Shown one piece after another: positions 39,302 through 49,315 of a stretch of DNA of 64,000 bases. The first letter of the stretch is position 1, and every line of letters starts with the position of its first letter. This DNA comes from Sphingomonas faeni (GTDB lineage: Bacteria > Pseudomonadota > Alphaproteobacteria > Sphingomonadales > Sphingomonadaceae): assembly GCF_023195535.1 (NCBI RefSeq), contig NZ_JALPNF010000001.1, positions 744,001 to 808,000 on the forward strand, read 5' to 3'. The notes under the pieces were generated by a model. The model was not told where the DNA came from and did not search any database. It was given only the letters and a program-made list of their open reading frames with translations. The translations under genes and the position numbers were made by a program.

Positions 39302-41332
39302 ATGACTTCGCCGATCCGCACAGAACGCCATGACGACGTCCTCGTCATCATCTCGAACAACCCGCCCGTCAACGCGCTCGGCGCCGCAGTCCGCCAGGGT
39401 CTCGAAGCCGCGATCAAGGAAGGCGTCAAGGACGACAGCATCACCGCAATGGTGATCCGCTGCGACGGCCGCACCTTCTTCGCGGGCGCCGACATCACCG
39501 AGTTCGGCAAGGAGATGGTCGAGCCCGGTCTGCCCACCGTCGTCGACATGATCGATGCGTCGTCGAAACCCGTCGTCGCGGCGATTCACGGCACCGCGCT
39601 CGGCGGCGGCTGCGAGGTCACGCTCGGCTGCCATTACCGCGTCGCCGTCCCCTCGGCGAAGATCGGCACGCCCGAAGTGAAGCTCGGCCTGCTCCCCGGC
39701 GCGGGCGGCACGCAACGCATCCCGCGCATCGCCGGCGTGAAGCTCGCGCTGGAGATGACCGCGAAGGGCGATCCGATCTCGGCCAAGAAGGCGCTCGACG
39801 CCGGCCTGATCGACAAGATCGTCGGCGAGGACTCACTCGAAGCCGATGCCGTCGCGTTCGCGCGCGAGATCGCGACCAAGCGCCCCCTGCCCCGTGCGTC
39901 CGAGACGACCGCGCAGGCCGATCCGGATGCTGTCGCCGCGTTCAAGAAGGAGAATGCACGGCGTTTCCGTAACTTCGACGCGCCGGCCGCCAACATCGCC
40001 TGCGTCGAGAAAGCCGCCGACGGGTCCAGCTTCGAAGACGGCATCGCCTTCGAGCGCCAGGAATTCATGAAGCTGATGACCGGCGTGCAGTCCGCCGCGC
40101 AGCGCCACATCTTTTTCGCCGAGCGCCAGGCCGCCAAGATCGACGACGTCCCCGCCGACACCAAGCTGCGCGAGATCAAGCGCGTCGGCGTGATCGGCGC
40201 AGGCACGATGGGCGGCGGCATCTCGATGAACTTCCTGTCCGCCGGCATCCCCGTGACGATCGTCGAAATGCAGCAGGAGGCACTCGACCGCGGGACCGGC
40301 GTCGTGCGGAAGAATTACGAGGCGACCGCCGCCAAGGGTCGGATCAAGCCCGAGCAGGTCGAACAGGCGATGGGTGCGCTGAAGCCGACGCTCGACTTCG
40401 CCGATCTCGCCGAATGCGACCTGATCATCGAGGCGGTGTACGAGACGATGGAGGTGAAGAAGGAGATCTTCACGCGTCTCGACGCGATCGCCAAGCCCGG
40501 CGCGATCCTCGCGTCGAACACCTCGTACCTGAATATCGATGAGATCGCGGCGTGCACGAAGCGGCCCGAGGACGTGGTCGGGATGCATTTCTTCTCGCCC
40601 GCCAACGTGATGAAATTGCTGGAGGTGGTGCGCGGCGACAAGACGGCGGACGACGTGCTGGCGACGGTCATGGCGTTCGCCAAGAAGATCAAGAAGGTCG
40701 CGGTGGTGGCGGGCGTCACCTACGGCTTCATCGGCAACCGCATGCTGATGCCGCGCCAGGTCGAGGCGACCAAGCTGTTGCTCGAAGGCGCGAGCCCCGA
40801 GCAGATCGACAAGGTCCATGTCGCGTTCGGGATGCCGATGGGGCCGTTCCAGATGAGCGACTTGGCGGGCGTCGACATCGGCTGGCACCGCGACCCAAGC
40901 CGGATCGAGAACATCCGCGATGCGCTGGCGGCGGAGAACCGCTGGGGCCAGAAGACCAAGGCGGGGTTCTACGATTATGACGAGAAGCGCACGCCATCGA
41001 ATTCGCCACGCGTTGCCGAGATCATCGACGATTTCCGCAAGAAGTCTGGCGTGACGCCGCGCGAGATCAGCGACGAGGAGATCGTCGTGCGGACGCTCTA
41101 CACGATGGTTAACGAAGGCGCGCTGATCCTCGAAGAGGGCAAGGCGCAGCGCGCGTCGGACGTCGATGTGGTGTGGATCTATGGGTACGGCTGGCCGGTG
41201 TACCGCGGCGGACCGATGTTCTGGGCGCAGTCCGAGGGGTTGCCGAAGGTCGTCGCGGGGCTCGAGAAATACGGCTTCACCGTTGCCAAGTCGTTGAAGG
41301 ATGCGGCCGCAACCGGCGGTAAGATTAAGTAA
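39302..41332 (+). CDS. Fused enoyl-CoA hydratase / 3-hydroxyacyl-CoA dehydrogenase
   Basis: The 676-residue protein is a FadB/FadJ-like beta-oxidation enzyme. The N-terminal crotonase domain has [10 protein letters not shown] and [16 protein letters not shown] around the oxyanion hole and catalytic acids. The second domain begins [15 protein letters not shown] (NAD site, about residues 297-312) and carries [15 protein letters not shown] with the catalytic His and Glu. The C-terminal dehydrogenase helical domain ends in the [11 protein letters not shown] segment. It would catalyse the hydration and dehydrogenation steps next to the acyl-CoA dehydrogenases downstream. Confidence 0.95.
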   Translation: MTSPIRTERHDDVLVIISNNPPVNALGAAVRQGLEAAIKEGVKDDSITAMVIRCDGRTFFAGADITEFGKEMVEPGLPTVVDMIDASSKPVVAAIHGTALGGGCEVTLGCHYRVAVPSAKIGTPEVKLGLLPGAGGTQRIPRIAGVKLALEMTAKGDPISAKKALDAGLIDKIVGEDSLEADAVAFAREIATKRPLPRASETTAQADPDAVAAFKKENARRFRNFDAPAANIACVEKAADGSSFEDGIAFERQEFMKLMTGVQSAAQRHIFFAERQAAKIDDVPADTKLREIKRVGVIGAGTMGGGISMNFLSAGIPVTIVEMQQEALDRGTGVVRKNYEATAAKGRIKPEQVEQAMGALKPTLDFADLAECDLIIEAVYETMEVKKEIFTRLDAIAKPGAILASNTSYLNIDEIAACTKRPEDVVGMHFFSPANVMKLLEVVRGDKTADDVLATVMAFAKKIKKVAVVAGVTYGFIGNRMLMPRQVEATKLLLEGASPEQIDKVHVAFGMPMGPFQMSDLAGVDIGWHRDPSRIENIRDALAAENRWGQKTKAGFYDYDEKRTPSNSPRVAEIIDDFRKKSGVTPREISDEEIVVRTLYTMVNEGALILEEGKAQRASDVDVVWIYGYGWPVYRGGPMFWAQSEGLPKVVAGLEKYGFTVAKSLKDAAATGGKIK

Positions 41333-41359
41333 CTTCTCCTGCCCGCCCATCCCAAGCCC

Positions 41360-41443
41360 CGTCATCCCAGCGAAAGCTGGGATCTCCCCTTCGGGTCGCA
41401 GCGACTGCCAAGGGGGATACCCCAGCTTTCGCTGGGGTGACGG
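41360..41443. repeat. REP-like paired palindrome, family A
   Basis: GTCATCCCAGCGAAAGCTGG on the left and CCAGCTTTCGCTGGGGTGAC on the right, inverted, about 44 bases apart. Confidence 0.9.
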
Positions 41444-41496
41444 GAGACGAGGGAACGGACGAGATGATGACAGAGAACAGAGGACAGGATGCGCTC

Positions 41497-42678
41497 ATGA
41501 CCGACCTTGACAGCTTCCGTACCGAAACCCGCGCCTGGCTCGCGGAGAATTGCCCACCCGAGATGCGCAAGCCGGTGCGCTTGGAGGACGACGTCTGCTG
41601 GGGCGGGCGCCAGTTCAAACCGTCGTCGCCCGCGCAGAAGGAGTGGCTCGACAAGATGGCGGCCAAGGGCTGGACCGTGCCCGACTGGCCCAAGGCGTAT
41701 GGCGGCGGCGGCCTGTCGCCGGCCGAGACCAAGATCCTGCGCGAAGAGATGGCGGCAATAAAGGCGCGCAACCCGCTCAATTCGTTCGGGATATCTATGC
41801 TCGGGCCGGCACTGCTGAAATACGGCACCGAGGAGCAGAAGCTCGATCACCTGACCAAGATCGCGCGCGGCGAAATCCGCTGGTGCCAGGGCTATTCCGA
41901 GCCGAATGCGGGGTCCGATCTTGCCGGACTTGCGACCTCGGCGGAGGACAAGGGCGACCATTATCTCGTCAACGGCCAGAAGGTGTGGACGTCCTACGCC
42001 GACAAGGCGGACTGGATCTTTTGCCTCGTCCGGACCGACAAGACGTCGAAGCAGGGCGGGATCAGCTTCGTGCTGTTCGACATGGCCTCGCCCGGCGTGT
42101 CGACCAAGCCGATCCTCCTGATCAGCGGCAATTCGCCGTTCTGCGAGACGTTCTTCGACAATGTGAAGGTGCCCAAGGTCAACCGCGTCTACGAAGAGAA
42201 TAAGGGCTGGGACGTCGCGAAATACCTGCTCGGGCATGAGCGCGAGATGATCTCGGGCATGGGTCTCGCATCGAGCGGCGGCAACCCGCTGATCGACGGG
42301 GCGATCGCGACCGTCGGGCTCGGGCATGACGGGCGGCTCGCCGATCCGTTGCTGCGCGCGTCCATTGCTATGTTCGAAGTGCGGGCGAAGGCGTTCGGGG
42401 CAATGTCCGAACGGTTCATCGACGAGCTGAAGGCGGGCAAGGCGCACCCCGCGCAGCCGAGCATGATGAAATATTACGGGACCGAGCTGAACAAGGGCCG
42501 GTACGAACTGATGATGGCGGCGGGTGGGTCGGATGCGCTCGAATGGGACAGCGAGCGGTCGCGCGGCGGGGCGATCCCGCGGTCGTGGCTGCGGACCAAG
42601 GCGAACTCGATCGAGGGCGGGACGAGCGAGATCCAGCTCAACATCATCGCCAAGCGCATCCTGGAACTGCCGGCCTGA
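41497..42678 (+). CDS. Acyl-CoA dehydrogenase, large-subunit type
   Basis: The 393-residue FAD-dependent dehydrogenase introduces a C2-C3 double bond in acyl-CoA. It shows WCQGYSEPNAGSDLAGL (FAD/substrate region) and IEGGTSEIQLNIIAKR at the C-terminus, where the catalytic Glu and FAD ligand residues lie. Length and motifs resemble large subunits such as PimC of heteromeric acyl-CoA dehydrogenases. The frame is open to 41437; I prefer ATG 41497 (MTDLDSFRTETRAW), since the upstream part looks non-coding. ATG 41464 is also possible. Confidence 0.9.
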   Translation: MTDLDSFRTETRAWLAENCPPEMRKPVRLEDDVCWGGRQFKPSSPAQKEWLDKMAAKGWTVPDWPKAYGGGGLSPAETKILREEMAAIKARNPLNSFGISMLGPALLKYGTEEQKLDHLTKIARGEIRWCQGYSEPNAGSDLAGLATSAEDKGDHYLVNGQKVWTSYADKADWIFCLVRTDKTSKQGGISFVLFDMASPGVSTKPILLISGNSPFCETFFDNVKVPKVNRVYEENKGWDVAKYLLGHEREMISGMGLASSGGNPLIDGAIATVGLGHDGRLADPLLRASIAMFEVRAKAFGAMSERFIDELKAGKAHPAQPSMMKYYGTELNKGRYELMMAAGGSDALEWDSERSRGGAIPRSWLRTKANSIEGGTSEIQLNIIAKRILELPA

Positions 42679-42706
42679 CCGAGCCGATCGCCACCCGCCC
42701 CCACCA

Positions 42707-42789
42707 CGTCACCCCAGCGAAAGCTGGGGTCTCCCCGTAATGAAGCGCCCCCTTGCCGCACGATACCCCAGCGCTCACTGGGGCGACGG
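42707..42789. repeat. REP-like paired palindrome, family A
   Basis: The left half contains CCCCAGCGAAAGCTGGGG. The right half contains CCCCAGCGCTCACTGGGG. Confidence 0.85.
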
Positions 42790-42819
42790 ACTGCCTCCGG
42801 GGCGACGGAGTAACCCGAA

Positions 42820-43947
42820 ATGCCACTGTATTTAGACGACGACCAGACCGTCCTTCAGGACACCATTCGCGATTTCGTCGCCGAGCATGCGCCGGTCAGT
42901 CACATGCGCGCGTTGCGAGACGCCGACGACAAGACCGGCTTCTCGCGCGACCTGTGGAAGCAGTTCGCGGAGATGGGCTTTACCGGGATACTGATCGGGG
43001 AGGACCAGGGCGGGCTTGGGCTCGGCCATGTCGAGGCGGGCGTGGTGCTGGAAGAGATCGGGCGCAACCTTTCCCCCTCCCCGTTCCTCTCCACCGCAGT
43101 CGCGGCGGTCGAGGCGCTCAAGGGCACGGGGCAAGCCGAGCGCTGGTTCCCGGGCATCATTGCGGGCGAGACCGTCGCGGCGCTGGCGATCGACGAGGGC
43201 GCCAAGCACCGCGACACCGTGGCGATGAAGGCCGAACGCTCGGGCAACGGGTTCAAGCTGACCGGCGCCAAGCGGTTCGTCACGCACGGCCACACCGCAG
43301 ACCTGATCATCGTCGCTGCTCGCACCGCAGGGTCGGACAACGAGGCGGAAGGCATCACGCTGTTCGCGGTGCCGAAGGATGCCGCAGGGCTGACGGCAAA
43401 CGCCGAACGTCTCGCGGATTCGAGCTTAGCCGCGCGGCTCGAGTTCGAGGGCGTCGAGGTCGATGCGGACGCGGTGATCGGCGAGGTCGATGCCGGCCGC
43501 ACGCCGCTCGACCGTCTTTTGCGCGCGGGGCGAACCGGTGCGTCGGCGGAACTGCTCGGCGTCGGCGGCGGCGCGATGGACATGACGATCGGCTACATGA
43601 AGGAGCGCAAGCAGTTCGGGACGCTGATCGGCAGCTTCCAGGCGCTCCAGCACCGCGCCGCGCATCTGTATTCGGAGATGGAGGTGGCGCGGGCCGCTGT
43701 GCTCAAGGCGCAGCAGCTGCTGGATCAGGGTAGCGACCGCGCGGACGAGGCGGTGTCGGTGGCCAAGGCGATGACCGCGCTGGCGACGACGCTGAGCGTG
43801 CAGGAAGGCATCCAGATGCACGGCGGCATTGGCATGACCGACGAATACGACATCGGCTTCTACATGAAACGCGCGCGGGTGCTGGCGGAGATGTTTGGGG
43901 ATGCGAACTTCCACGCGGACCGGCTGGCAGTAGCGGCGGGGTTTTGA
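42820..43947 (+). CDS. Acyl-CoA dehydrogenase, small-subunit type
   Basis: The 375-residue acyl-CoA dehydrogenase family protein has the HMRALRDADDKTGFSRDLW N-terminal helix block, a central substrate region and MHGGIGMTDEYDIGFYMKRA near the C-terminus. The last motif replaces the YEG segment in which most acyl-CoA dehydrogenases carry their catalytic Glu. This pattern is seen in small subunits such as PimD, whose partner supplies the active Glu. It follows the large-subunit type gene after a 141-base gap with a palindromic repeat. Confidence 0.88.
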   Translation: MPLYLDDDQTVLQDTIRDFVAEHAPVSHMRALRDADDKTGFSRDLWKQFAEMGFTGILIGEDQGGLGLGHVEAGVVLEEIGRNLSPSPFLSTAVAAVEALKGTGQAERWFPGIIAGETVAALAIDEGAKHRDTVAMKAERSGNGFKLTGAKRFVTHGHTADLIIVAARTAGSDNEAEGITLFAVPKDAAGLTANAERLADSSLAARLEFEGVEVDADAVIGEVDAGRTPLDRLLRAGRTGASAELLGVGGGAMDMTIGYMKERKQFGTLIGSFQALQHRAAHLYSEMEVARAAVLKAQQLLDQGSDRADEAVSVAKAMTALATTLSVQEGIQMHGGIGMTDEYDIGFYMKRARVLAEMFGDANFHADRLAVAAGF

Positions 43948-43954
43948 CCTTACC

Positions 43955-44058
43955 GTTCCCCGGCGGAGGCCGGGGTCCAGGTGGGGGGACCTTGCGGTGT
44001 GGCGCCGTGCTCCGTTACTGCGGCCTTCCCAACTGGGCCCCGGCCTCCGCCGGGGAAC
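43955..44058. repeat. REP-like paired palindrome, family E (CCCCGGCGGAGGCCGGGG)
   Basis: The left half GTTCCCCGGCGGAGGCCGGGG and the right half CCCCGGCCTCCGCCGGGGAAC are inverted copies, with about 60 bases between. Confidence 0.9.
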
Positions 44059-44075
44059 AAAGGTGAAGATTCCAC

Positions 44076-44963
44076 ATGACGACTGATATCGCCGATACCT
44101 CGCCCGAAGCACTCGCCCAAGGTCTCGTCGACTTGCTCGAAATCGAGGAGGTCGATACCGATCTCTACGTCGGCAAGCGCCAGCCCGGCGGCGTCGGCCG
44201 TGTGTTCGGCGGGCAGGTCATCGCGCAGGCGCTCCAGGCCGCGCAACGCTCGACCGAAGGCCCCAAGGCAGCGCACTCGCTGCACGCGTATTTCATGCGC
44301 CCGGGCAACGAGGACTATCCGATCGTCTACCGCGTCGTGCGCGATTTCGAGGGTCGCAGCTTCGCGACGCGGCGCGTGATCGCGATGCAGAAGGGCCAGC
44401 CGATCCTCAACATGGCGGCGTCGTTCCAGATGCCCGAGGAAGGCCTTCACCATCAAGACGCCATGCCCGACGTCCCCGCGCCCGAAACGCTCCGCTCCGA
44501 CCGTGACCTGCGGCTCGAGAACATCGACGGCATTCCCGAGAAATTCCGCGCGCACATGCTCCGCTGGCGGCCGATCGAGGTGCGCCCGGTCAACCCGCGC
44601 AGCTGGATCCATCCGGCCCCGCAGGAGCCCAACTACGCCAACTGGTTCCGCCTCGTCGCGCCGATCGGCGACGATCCGGCGATGCACCGCGCGATCCTGG
44701 CCTATGCGTCGGACATGGCGCTGCTCGGCACGGCGCTCCTGCCGCATGGCAAGAACTGGATCACGCCGGGGCTGCAGACCGCCAGCCTCGACCATTCGCT
44801 TTGGCTGCACGAGGATTTCCGCGCCGACGACTGGCTGCTCTACGCCTGCGACAGCCCCTGGTCGGGCCACGCGCGCGGCTTCAACCGCGGCAAGATCTTC
44901 GCGCGCGACGGCCGCCTCGTGGCGAGCGTCGCGCAGGAAGGGCTGATCCGGATGCGCCAGTAA
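44076..44963 (+). CDS. tesB: Acyl-CoA thioesterase II
   Basis: The 295-residue double-hotdog protein hydrolyses acyl-CoA to free acid and CoA. It shows the N-terminal RVFGGQVIAQALQAA motif, a central Asp in YASDMALLGTALLPHG, ASLDHSLWLHEDFR, and a C-terminal ASVAQEGLIRMR carrying the conserved Gln. The length is close to E. coli TesB. It ends the acyl-CoA cluster. Confidence 0.94.
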   Translation: MTTDIADTSPEALAQGLVDLLEIEEVDTDLYVGKRQPGGVGRVFGGQVIAQALQAAQRSTEGPKAAHSLHAYFMRPGNEDYPIVYRVVRDFEGRSFATRRVIAMQKGQPILNMAASFQMPEEGLHHQDAMPDVPAPETLRSDRDLRLENIDGIPEKFRAHMLRWRPIEVRPVNPRSWIHPAPQEPNYANWFRLVAPIGDDPAMHRAILAYASDMALLGTALLPHGKNWITPGLQTASLDHSLWLHEDFRADDWLLYACDSPWSGHARGFNRGKIFARDGRLVASVAQEGLIRMRQ

Positions 44964-44981
44964 CCCTGTGCGTCGTCAGGG

Positions 44982-46688
44982 TTACTGGCGCGTCCAGACC
45001 TTCTCGCCACCGATCCACGTCTCCTGCACTACGGTGGCGCGCAGGTCGGTCGGCGAGGCCATTGTCGGATCGCGGTCGACGATGATAAAATCCGCGCGCT
45101 GGCCGGGCGCGAGCGCACCGAACTTCGTCTCCGCGAACCCGGCATACGCCGCCGCACCCGTCATCGCCCACCACGCCTGTTCGCGCGTGATCAGTTCCTG
45201 CGGCTGCCAACCACCCTGCGGTTGCCCATCGGCATCCTGCCGAGTGAACGCCGCGGCCCAGGTCGCGAACGGATCGGGCTTCTCGACGGGGAAGTCGGTG
45301 CCGAACGCAAGCTTGGCGCCATTGGCCAGCATCGACTTCCACGCATAGGCCCCTACCAGCCGGTTCGGCCCAAGCCGTGCCTCGGCCATCGTCCGGTCGC
45401 TGGTTTCGTGCGTGGGCTGCATCGAGGCGATCGTGCCGAACTTGCCGAACCGCGGCAGGTCGGTCGGATCGACGACCTGCGCATGCTCGATCCGCCAGCG
45501 ACGGTCGCCGGTATAGGTCTCGCTCTCGACCTGGATCGCGTCGAGCACCATCTGGTTGGCCCTGTCGCCGATCGCATGCACCGCGACCTGATACCCGTCC
45601 ATCGCCGCGCGGCTCATCTGGTTCTGGAGCTGGTCGTCGGTCACGAAGCCGAGCCCCGACTGCCCGGGTGCGTCGGCATAGGGCTTCAGCAGCCACGCGC
45701 CGCGCGATCCCAGCGCGCCGTCGGCATAGAGCTTCACGCCACCCATCCGCAGGCGATCATTGTACAGCCACGGCGTCGGCCCCTTGCCGCCGATCCGGCT
45801 CGCGGTCTCGACACCCAGCGCATAGCTCATGATACGGACGCGCAACCCGCCGATGTCCGCCATCCGCCGATAGGTCAGCCAGTCGTCGAGCGTCGTGCCC
45901 ATGTCGGCGACCGCGGTGACGCCGTAGCGCAGCAGGATGCTCTGCGCCGTCAGGAAGGCGGCATCGCGTTCCTTGGGGAGCGGCTGGGGGACGACCTTCT
46001 CGATCAGGGCCTGCGCGCCATCGACGAACACGCCCGCGGGCGCGCCGCCGGTCTTCTCGATCCGACCGCCGGGAGGGGAGACGGTCGCGCCGGTGACGCC
46101 GGCCTCGCGCATCGCCTCGCGGTTCGCCCAGCCGGCATGCCCATCGGCACGCGACAGCCAGATCGGGTGCCCGCCGGAAACGGACTCGAGGTCCGCCGCG
46201 GTCGGGAAGCGACCGAGCCCCCACGCCTCCTGGTTCCAGCCACGGCCGATCACCCATTTCCGGTCGGGGTTGGCGGCGACATACGCGGCGATCCGCGACT
46301 TCGCTTCTTCGAGCGACTTGGTCATCGACAGGTCGAGCGACAGCGCGCCGAAACCCATCTCGATGACATGGCCATGCGCGTCGACGAAACCCGGCAGCAC
46401 GGTCTTGCCGCCCATGTCGATCCGCCAGTCGTAGAGCGGCTTGCCGGCGTTCTTCTTCAATTCCTTGCGGCTGAGCTTGGGCGCTTCCTCGCCCGGCGGC
46501 ACGAGCCGCGTGACCTTACCGTCCTTGTCGATCAGGATCGCCTTGAAGTGGATCACGCGGCCACCGTCGGCGACGGTGATGCCGTTGACGTTGTCGACGA
46601 TCCCGTCGGCCAGCGCCGGCGTGGCAAGCAGCGCGAGCGCGGCGGTGGAGATCAGCGCTGGCGCGGCGGTGGAGATCAGAAAACGCAT
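44982..46688 (-). CDS. Exported amidohydrolase, YtcJ-like
   Basis: The 568-residue metal-dependent hydrolase has an N-terminal signal peptide (MRFLISTAAP... ending ATPALADG). Metal-site motifs are visible: GFVDAHGHVIEMGF, HAIGDRANQMVLDA, HAQVVDPTDLPRF and FGTDFPVEKPDPF. The YtcJ branch of the amidohydrolase superfamily is mostly of unknown substrate. It would act in the periplasm or outside. The frame extends to 46724; the start ATG at 46686-46688 gives a normal signal sequence. Convergent with tesB, the two genes are 18 bases apart. Confidence 0.9.
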   Translation of the reverse strand: MRFLISTAAPALISTAALALLATPALADGIVDNVNGITVADGGRVIHFKAILIDKDGKVTRLVPPGEEAPKLSRKELKKNAGKPLYDWRIDMGGKTVLPGFVDAHGHVIEMGFGALSLDLSMTKSLEEAKSRIAAYVAANPDRKWVIGRGWNQEAWGLGRFPTAADLESVSGGHPIWLSRADGHAGWANREAMREAGVTGATVSPPGGRIEKTGGAPAGVFVDGAQALIEKVVPQPLPKERDAAFLTAQSILLRYGVTAVADMGTTLDDWLTYRRMADIGGLRVRIMSYALGVETASRIGGKGPTPWLYNDRLRMGGVKLYADGALGSRGAWLLKPYADAPGQSGLGFVTDDQLQNQMSRAAMDGYQVAVHAIGDRANQMVLDAIQVESETYTGDRRWRIEHAQVVDPTDLPRFGKFGTIASMQPTHETSDRTMAEARLGPNRLVGAYAWKSMLANGAKLAFGTDFPVEKPDPFATWAAAFTRQDADGQPQGGWQPQELITREQAWWAMTGAAAYAGFAETKFGALAPGQRADFIIVDRDPTMASPTDLRATVVQETWIGGEKVWTRQ

Positions 46689-46891
46689 CACTTCGATACA
46701 CTCCACTTTTGCGCGCCGGGGCATTGACGGGCCCCGCGTGATTTATCGGCCGTTATGAGCAGCTTGGTCGCCACGGGATACGGCGCGATCGTCGTGCGCG
46801 CCGTCCCCTCGCCGAAAATTGCCAGTTTTGCCATAGCCCCCGCGCATAAGCGGTGTTTCCCACGCGCGCCAGATGGTCTAGCGGGTCGGAC

Positions 46892-48151
46892 ATGGCTACC
46901 CACGCTGCCGTAGCGGCACCCACCCTCCCCGTCTCGATCGACGACGTCCGCGTCGCGCACGACCGGATCCGCGACTCGATCGTCCGCACGCCGACGCTGA
47001 TCAGCAAGACGCTGAGCAAGATGACCGGCGCGACGGTGTATCTGAAGTTCGAGAATCTCCAGTTCACCGCGGCGTACAAGGAGCGCGGCGCGCTCAACAC
47101 GCTGTTGCAGCTGTCGGCCGAAGCGCGCGCCAAGGGCGTCATCGCCGCGTCGGCCGGCAATCACGCGCAGGGCCTCGCCTATCACGCCAACCGCTTGGGC
47201 ATCCCGACGACGATCGTGATGCCGACCAACACGCCGACCGTGAAGGTCATGCAGACCGAAGGCCACGGCGCCAACGTCGTCCTGCACGGCGAGACGTTCG
47301 ACGCGGCTTACGCACACGCACGCATCCTCGAAGGCGAGTGCGGCTTCACCTTCGTCCACCCGTTCGACGACCCCCGCGTCATCGCCGGCCAAGGCACCGT
47401 CGCGATCGAGATGCTGGAGGACGTGCCGCAACTCGATACGCTGGTCATCCCGATCGGCGGCGGCGGGCTGATCTCGGGCATGTCGACGGTCGCGCGGGCT
47501 TTGAGCGAAGCGCCCGGTGGTCATCCGATCGAGGTCGTCGGCGTGCAGGCCGAGCTGTTCCCGTCGATGTACAACCGCATCAACGGTACCGACATGGCCT
47601 GCGCCGGCGACACGCTCGCCGAAGGTATCGCGGTCAAGGAGCCGGGCGCGATCACCGCGAAGATCGTCGCCGAACTGGTCGATGATATCGTATTGGTCAG
47701 CGAGCGCAGCCTCGAGGAATCGGTCAGCCTGCTGCTGCAGATCGAAAAGACCGTGGTCGAGGGCGCGGGTGCTGCCGGGCTCGCGGCGCTGTTGTCGCAT
47801 TCCGAGCGGTTCGCGGGGAAGACCGTCGGCATCGTGCTGTGCGGCGGCAATATCGACACGCGGCTGCTCGCCAACGTGTTGTTGCGCGATCTGGCGCGGT
47901 CGGGCCGGCTCGCGCGGCTGCGCATCCGGTTGCAGGACAAGCCCGGTGCGCTGTTCCACGTCGCGCGGATCTTCGACCAGGAACGCGTCAACATCATCGA
48001 GATCTATCACCAGCGCGTCTTCACGACGCTGCCGGCGAAGGGCCTGATCACGGACATCGAATGCGAGCTTCGCGACCGCGCGCATCTCGACCGGCTGGTG
48101 GGGGCGTTGCGCGCCGGCGGGTACGAGACGTCGACCGTCGAACTCGCCTGA
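46892..48151 (+). CDS. Threonine ammonia-lyase with ACT domain
   Basis: The 419-residue PLP enzyme deaminates threonine (or serine) to 2-oxobutyrate. It shows the Schiff-base Lys in FTAAYKERGAL, the substrate-binding SAGNHAQGLAYH and the glycine-rich PLP-phosphate loop IGGGGLISG. A C-terminal ACT-like segment of about 75 residues follows. This resembles the biosynthetic/catabolic threonine dehydratase of the short ACT type. The start chosen is ATG 46892; an upstream ATG in frame is possible. It diverges from the amidohydrolase. Confidence 0.92.
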   Translation: MATHAAVAAPTLPVSIDDVRVAHDRIRDSIVRTPTLISKTLSKMTGATVYLKFENLQFTAAYKERGALNTLLQLSAEARAKGVIAASAGNHAQGLAYHANRLGIPTTIVMPTNTPTVKVMQTEGHGANVVLHGETFDAAYAHARILEGECGFTFVHPFDDPRVIAGQGTVAIEMLEDVPQLDTLVIPIGGGGLISGMSTVARALSEAPGGHPIEVVGVQAELFPSMYNRINGTDMACAGDTLAEGIAVKEPGAITAKIVAELVDDIVLVSERSLEESVSLLLQIEKTVVEGAGAAGLAALLSHSERFAGKTVGIVLCGGNIDTRLLANVLLRDLARSGRLARLRIRLQDKPGALFHVARIFDQERVNIIEIYHQRVFTTLPAKGLITDIECELRDRAHLDRLVGALRAGGYETSTVELA

Positions 48152-48188
48152 TCCTCGGGGGTAGTTGTCGCCGCGATTATTGCGATAG

Positions 48189-48205
48189 CGCCGTAATTTA
48201 CGGCG
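48189..48205. other. Short palindrome between threonine ammonia-lyase and bpt
   Basis: CGCCGTAA and TTACGGCG form an 8-bp inverted repeat with one central base, 38 bases past the stop. It could be a weak terminator or an operator for bpt, but there is no T-run. Confidence 0.3.
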
Positions 48206-48305
48206 TTAACGCTCTATCGTGGTAAACCCGCTTTTCAGTAGCGTGCGTTACGACCATATGTCGAAACCGCGGCTCCCCACGCCTGCCTGAAGGACATTTG
48301 GTTCG

Positions 48306-49082
48306 GTGACTGCGCCTTTTCGTTTTCCGCGCTTCTTCGTCACGAGCCCGTCCCCGTGCCCGTATCTGCCGGGCCGGCAGGAGCGCAAGGTGTTCACCGA
48401 ACTGACCGGGCCGCATGCCGGCGAACTGAACGACGCGCTCGGGCGGATCGGCTTTCGTCGCAGCCAGGGCGTGGCGTATCGCCCGTCCTGCGCGGGCTGC
48501 ACCGCGTGCGTGTCGGTCCGGATCGTCGCGGGCGAGTTCGTGCCCAACGCGACCCAGCGCAAGCTGCTGCGGCGGCACGGCGATATCGAGATCACCGCCT
48601 GCAAGGCCTGGGCGACCGACGAGCAGTTCCAGTTGCTCCGCCGCTATCTCGGCACGCGCCATCCGGGCGGCGGCATGGCGGGCATGGACGAGGACGACTA
48701 TGCCGACATGATCGAGCATTCGCCGGTCAATTCGCTGATCGTCGAATATCGCGAACCTTCGGTCGATGGCGTGCAGGGAAGGCTGATCGGCGCGTGCCTG
48801 ACCGACCGGCAGGCGGACGGGTTGTCGATGGTCTACAGCTTCTTCGCCGCCGACGATGCGAACCGGCCGGGACTCGGCAACTTCATCATCCTCGACCACA
48901 TCCTCCGCGCTCGCGATGCGGGGCTGCCGTTCGTGTATCTCGGCTATTGGGTGAAGGGCTCGCCGCGGATGGAATACAAGACGCGGTACCGGCCGCTGGA
49001 GGTCTTGGGGCCGGCGGGCTGGCGGCGGCTGACTGAGGCCGATCTGGTGACGCAGCCGGAACGGGTTGCGGCGCTGGTTTGA
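48306..49082 (+). CDS. bpt: Leucyl/aspartate-glutamate tRNA-protein transferase Bpt
   Basis: The 258-residue N-end-rule enzyme transfers Leu from tRNA to proteins with N-terminal Asp or Glu, marking them for ClpS/ClpAP. The Cys-rich region [15 protein letters not shown] and the [17 protein letters not shown] and [15 protein letters not shown] segments match the family (an ATE1-like fold). The start is a GTG at 48306. Confidence 0.93.
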   Translation: MTAPFRFPRFFVTSPSPCPYLPGRQERKVFTELTGPHAGELNDALGRIGFRRSQGVAYRPSCAGCTACVSVRIVAGEFVPNATQRKLLRRHGDIEITACKAWATDEQFQLLRRYLGTRHPGGGMAGMDEDDYADMIEHSPVNSLIVEYREPSVDGVQGRLIGACLTDRQADGLSMVYSFFAADDANRPGLGNFIILDHILRARDAGLPFVYLGYWVKGSPRMEYKTRYRPLEVLGPAGWRRLTEADLVTQPERVAALV

Positions 49083-49123
49083 GACTGCCGCTCTAGCGAA
49101 GTTACACCGATCCCTAGAACGGA

Positions 49124-49226
49124 CCACCCCGGCGAAGGCCGGGGCCCAATTGGGAAACGCTGCTAACGGAGGATAGCCCTTCGTTACGACCACCTTGCCA
49201 ATTGGGCCCCGGCCTTCGCCGGGGTA
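49124..49226. repeat. REP-like paired palindrome, family E
   Basis: CCACCCCGGCGAAGGCCGGGG and CCCCGGCCTTCGCCGGGGTAG are inverted. CAATTGGG/CCCAATTG-like sequences are also repeated inside. Confidence 0.9.
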
Positions 49227-49257
49227 GTTATACCACGAACCGGCGGGCGGCGTCTCG

Positions 49258-49309
49258 TTCTCCCGCGAAGGCGGGAGCCCAGTCGGGATCCCCGCCTTCG
49301 CGGGGAGAC
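49258..49309. repeat. REP-like paired palindrome, family F (TCCCGCGAAGGCGGGA)
   Basis: TTCTCCCGCGAAGGCGGGAG on the left and CCCGCCTTCGCGGGGAGA on the right, 50 bases in all. It sits just beside the transglutaminase-like gene stop. Confidence 0.85.
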
Positions 49310-49315
49310 AAATCT

